Positions 61,093-64,000 of a stretch of DNA of 64,000 nt are shown in pieces (position 1 is the first letter of the stretch; every line of letters begins with the position of its first letter). The DNA comes from Pedobacter terrae (GTDB lineage: Bacteria; Bacteroidota; Bacteroidia; Sphingobacteriales; Sphingobacteriaceae). Location of the stretch: assembly GCF_900100705.1 (NCBI RefSeq), contig NZ_FNCH01000003.1, positions 62,001-126,000 of the forward strand, in the 5' to 3' direction. The translations under genes and the position numbers were made by a program. The notes below the pieces were generated by a model that made no database searches, was not told the origin of the DNA, and was given only the letters and a program-made list of their open reading frames with translations.

Positions 61093-61506
61093 CAGATGGG
61101 GTAATACTCGTTCTTAATTTCGGTCTTGCAAAAAGTAGCCTATGGTTTTGATCAGGCTTACCGGTTGCTTTACATGTAATTGGCAGCTGTCCGTAACCTG
61201 GGGAGTTACTTCAGTGTTGTCATATAAAGTATATGTGATAAATTAGTTAAAATAGTCATCATTTTGTTTTTTACAGCTACATTTTATACCTTCGCAAGCT
61301 TCAAGTCAGTCAACTTAAATGTTTAAAACCTCATCAGTTAAAATAATTTCGCCTCAAACCTATATCAATAAAGAGAGCTTTATTCACTATGGCTTTAGAT
61401 CCAGTCGGATAGATTCGTTCTATCCATAGGCCATCTTTGTATTCTCTTAAATAAGGCTGGCTGCATTAATCTTAATTTATAACAGCTTATATACCTAATA
61501 TACATT

Positions 61507-63090
61507 ATGAAACAAACTTTATTAAGAAGCCTACTCGGGCTAACTACAATTACAGCATTACTTTTTAATTCGTGTTCCAAGTCTGAATTAGTTGACTCCA
61601 AGAACAATACAGAAAATTTTGTGAATCCTAATAAGGTTATGGGGCTCCCATCGCCTAACCTGGCATTCGATCAACTGTCGGCATTTCCTTATGGGCCAAC
61701 TGAAACTGTGCCTGCTCCATGGGCCGGAGGAACAGGAAGGTCATTTCCCGTTCAATATCTTGATGATTATAGAGGCGCTGATGGATGGGAATTATATTAT
61801 AATACTTTTACTACAGCAAGGAAAGCAAATGATCCTTTTTTCATTATTTATAATCGATATCGGGGGCTGATGCGGTTATATTACTACATGATTCCAAAAT
61901 CTGGTGCCTCTACTGATGTGGTTACCTTTCAACTCGATTTAAGAGGGACCACTAATACCTCCAGTATTCTTAATTTTGAACAAGGTGAATTGGTAAATTT
62001 TGACCAACTTAATACCGTATCTACCAAGGTGCAAAATGAAAAAATTGTTCAAAGTGGAACATGGTATGCTGAAGAGTTTGAATTGGCTTATGACCCCATG
62101 CTTTCCAGTACAAGCTACGTAGCAAATCAGTTGAGATGGAGCATGTACTCTACTTCTGTAAGCCAAATCACACTTAATGGCACTCAAAAAGGAACCATTG
62201 ATGGCACTATCCAGACCCCAAATCCAACAGGTAGTGGTCTTTTTGGAACACTTTTAAAAGGTGCGATATCTGTTGGTGTTGGCCAATTGGGTATTTTAGC
62301 TGTGGGTTCCAAGGCACTAAATAATTTTTTCTCTAAAAATTTAGGACCTTTTAAATTAGCAGATGTAAAAACAGGGGTAGAGGAGGCTGCTAAGGGAGAG
62401 AATAAAAGTGGCGGTAAGAGTATTTTTAATGCGGTACTGGGGGCTATTAAAGGAGGAAGTAATGACCCTGGATTTAGTGAACAAAAAGTAAATTTAAAGC
62501 TGAATACGCAAATCAATCTCAATGGTAGTATAACCCAAAGCCCGGAGGGAATGTTTAATCCTGTGGTATTCATTTCAAATACTCAAGGTTTAGAAAATAT
62601 AGCTCCTGATTATATACCTAACTATCCGGCTTCGCTTGGTGTTTTTAATATCAGTAACACGCCCACTGTAAATATTTATAAGATTATCCCTCCAGTTGAG
62701 GAACCATCAGATGTACCTAGTAAAATGAATACCTACATATACGGTTACGATCTTGATCAAGCATCATTTAATATTGTATTTAATCCAGCAGTTATCAATG
62801 GAAACGCTAATGGAGCAACTATTCAGAATTTAAAAAAAGAAGTAGTGTTACTAAGTGTAACCGGAAGCCGTCAGCCAGCTGAGGTTGTAGGTAATAAAGA
62901 ATACCTGGATGAATCAACTATAGCTTATACAAATTTTTCTTATATTTCTTTTGTTACCCCACTTAAAACATTTGAAGCGCCAGCTAATTTATACATAAGG
63001 ATATCGTTTGATGTCGTTCCAAATAATAGTAGCGCTGCAAGAACAACAATTATTAAAACCTTTTTGGCAAAACCAGTCAAGCAATACTAA
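61507..63090 (+). CDS. Large secreted lipoprotein of unknown function
   Basis: A 527-residue lipoprotein with its lipobox Cys at residue 23 (LLFNSCSKSELVDSKNNT). The N-terminal 230 residues are aromatic-rich (DDYRGADGWELYYNTFTTAR, FFIIYNRYRGLMRLYYYMIP). A Gly/Ala-rich hydrophobic segment lies near 240-275 (SGLFGTLLKGAISVGVGQLG). The C-terminal 230 residues are beta-rich (VNLKLNTQINLNGSITQSP, and TVNIYKIIPPVEEPSDVPSK). I do not recognise any family. It stands alone, with a terminator after it. The Gly-rich middle is unusual for a lipoprotein and could be a membrane-inserting or linker region. Confidence 0.8.
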   Translation: MKQTLLRSLLGLTTITALLFNSCSKSELVDSKNNTENFVNPNKVMGLPSPNLAFDQLSAFPYGPTETVPAPWAGGTGRSFPVQYLDDYRGADGWELYYNTFTTARKANDPFFIIYNRYRGLMRLYYYMIPKSGASTDVVTFQLDLRGTTNTSSILNFEQGELVNFDQLNTVSTKVQNEKIVQSGTWYAEEFELAYDPMLSSTSYVANQLRWSMYSTSVSQITLNGTQKGTIDGTIQTPNPTGSGLFGTLLKGAISVGVGQLGILAVGSKALNNFFSKNLGPFKLADVKTGVEEAAKGENKSGGKSIFNAVLGAIKGGSNDPGFSEQKVNLKLNTQINLNGSITQSPEGMFNPVVFISNTQGLENIAPDYIPNYPASLGVFNISNTPTVNIYKIIPPVEEPSDVPSKMNTYIYGYDLDQASFNIVFNPAVINGNANGATIQNLKKEVVLLSVTGSRQPAEVVGNKEYLDESTIAYTNFSYISFVTPLKTFEAPANLYIRISFDVVPNNSSAARTTIIKTFLAKPVKQY

Positions 63091-63137
63091 CCAGCTTTAA
63101 TATTGTAATTTTTTTTTGATCGCATTAAAGATAAAAT

Positions 63138-63174
63138 AGCCCGTATCAATCTTTAAAGTTGCTACGGGCTTTAT
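63138..63174 (+). terminator. Terminator of the lipoprotein gene at 61507
   Basis: AGCCCGTA pairs with TACGGGCT around a 17-base loop, followed by TTA. It lies about 50 bases after the stop. Confidence 0.75.
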
Positions 63175-63228
63175 ATTCAGCTAAATATCCCTTTAAATTA
63201 GGATATAAAATTTATTCTACTAACCTTG

Positions 63229-63381
63229 ATAAATTAGTGGCCTTCCAAGAATTGTAAAATACCATTAATGAGGGGGATGTAAATACTTCGAAAGAAAAGA
63301 TGCTAAGTCAAAGGGGTACGGAAATTGCGTATCTCAAAGGTGATCTAAAAGGTTTAAAGGCCCAACTCAATGAAATGTTGT
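63229..63381 (+). pseudogene. Short degenerate coding relic
   Basis: In one frame the sequence reads DKLVAFQEL, a TAA, then NTINEGDVNTSKEKMLSQRG and YLKGDLKGLKAQLNEML before TAG. The helical, Lys/Glu-rich pattern looks coding, but it has a stop and no start codon. No family is recognised. Confidence 0.3.
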
Positions 63382-63432
63382 AGTATGAGGCATGTGGACA
63401 GGCTGTAATCAGCTGAAAGTTTTGTAATAATA

Positions 63433-63680
63433 TTAATTATTTTTAGCTTGATTGTATATTGATGAGGTGAAAATTTCATTCTCAAATATGTAATTTTCTG
63501 TATTGGTAAACTTCTCAATCCTATCAATATTCATTTTCTTCTTTAAAAACTCCGGTTCATAGAATTTTCCGCTAACATTCTTTGAGTGCAAATGAGCTGA
63601 CAAAGCTACAGGTTCCTCCTACCCATCTTGGAATTAAAAGCAAAGCCATTGGTATCGTTTCAGACTCCTTGGTACATTAA
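63433..63680 (-). pseudogene. Degenerate C-terminal part of an unrecognised gene
   Basis: On the minus strand one frame gives ESETIPMALLLIPRWVGG. After a frameshift near 63615 another gives EEPVALSAHLHSKNVSGKFY, then LKKKMNIDRIEKFTNTENYI and FENEIFTSSIYNQAKNN before a TAA at 63433. The two pieces join naturally at the shift, so this is the broken end of a gene. No family is recognised, and upstream of about 63690 (to 64000) the minus strand shows only scattered stops. Confidence 0.4.
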
Positions 63681-64000
63681 AATTTGAAATACTGTCGGGT
63701 TGAAATGTCGAAAGAAGACCCGATATTTTCTGCCTTTTAGATAATAAAATTTACCGGCTGATTCTGTATCTGAAGATTTTGCTTTTTTATCCTCACACCT
63801 ACAAATTCTTTAAATTGTTGTTTGTAAATAACACATTGGTTTCTATGAATCCTCAGGCTGTTCATTAAAATACTATCGGGGGAGGCTGAAGGTTTGTACA
63901 GTCAATCATAGAGCCTTTCAAAGATATGAAGGGATTTGACAAGTACCTTTCTGATTTAATCTTTTATCTCTTCGAGATTAATAATTATAATGCCCTTTTC

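Larger units (their letters stand above)
60542..61506. other. Long intergenic region with one small frame and an inverted repeat
   Basis: About 960 bases. It holds a possible small secreted peptide on the minus strand (60759-60887) and an inverted repeat at 61048-61092. Around 61430, CATCTTTG resembles the -7 box and may belong to the lipoprotein gene at 61507. The rest shows nothing. Confidence 0.4.

Noticed and set aside
1..64000. CRISPR array, prophage or integrated plasmid
   Set aside because: No regularly spaced repeats, cas genes, phage structural genes, integrase or mobilisation genes are seen anywhere in the window.

Overview
The window comes from a Bacteroidota chromosome, most likely Sphingobacteriaceae and Pedobacter-like. 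The grounds are four SusC/SusD outer-membrane pairs, gliding-motility lipoprotein GldH, a DUF5916 protein, promoters of the TAnnTTTG type, few Shine-Dalgarno sites, and intergenic repeats (ACCACAGAGG and GTCACCCTGA..TCAGGGTC types) that I associate with that group. The genus is inferred from gene content and was not tested by any search.

Layout. 1-20.4 kb is mostly housekeeping: proA, a beta-CASP metallo-hydrolase, small hypothetical genes, a DJ-1/PfpI protein with a Crp-type regulator, the YifB/ComM ATPase, ffh, a DUF5916 outer-membrane protein, a divergent AraC regulator and siderophore-interacting oxidoreductase, a DUF3078 protein, two tandem LysM glucosaminidases, an O-methyltransferase and ruvX. 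21.0-25.5 kb holds the holB-ricT-gldH operon facing murF. 25.6-51.5 kb is the nutrient-uptake region: a large M14 carboxypeptidase, then four SusC/SusD pairs (the third with a DUF1735 lipoprotein). No glycoside hydrolase, sulfatase, ECF sigma factor or anti-sigma gene is present. Relics lie between the pairs: the 3' end of a second M14-type gene and a decayed IS982-family transposase. 51.5-64 kb holds DoxX, an LD-carboxypeptidase divergent from metG, an SDR, a tRNA-Arg locus, an S41 peptidase, an aldo/keto reductase with an AraC regulator, a DUF2807 protein, an unrecognised large lipoprotein and a degenerate tail.

The most unusual structure is at 56.0-56.4 kb. An intact tRNA-Arg(CCU) is preceded by a broken copy of its own 5' three quarters, with a small GIY-YIG nuclease reading frame between them. 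The frame starts inside the T-stem of the broken copy and stops inside the acceptor/D region of the intact copy. Promoter-like sequences lie at identical spacing before both copies. This looks like a tRNA-embedded GIY-YIG mobile unit that duplicates and restores its target. The nuclease copy here carries an in-frame TGA.

A second theme is the SusC set. Three of the four genes have identical first 27 coding bases although later synonymous sites diverge. Three of the four (an overlapping set) share an ATTATTAACTAAACTA-like leader just before the ATG. This suggests selection on the mRNA start region or repeated local conversion.
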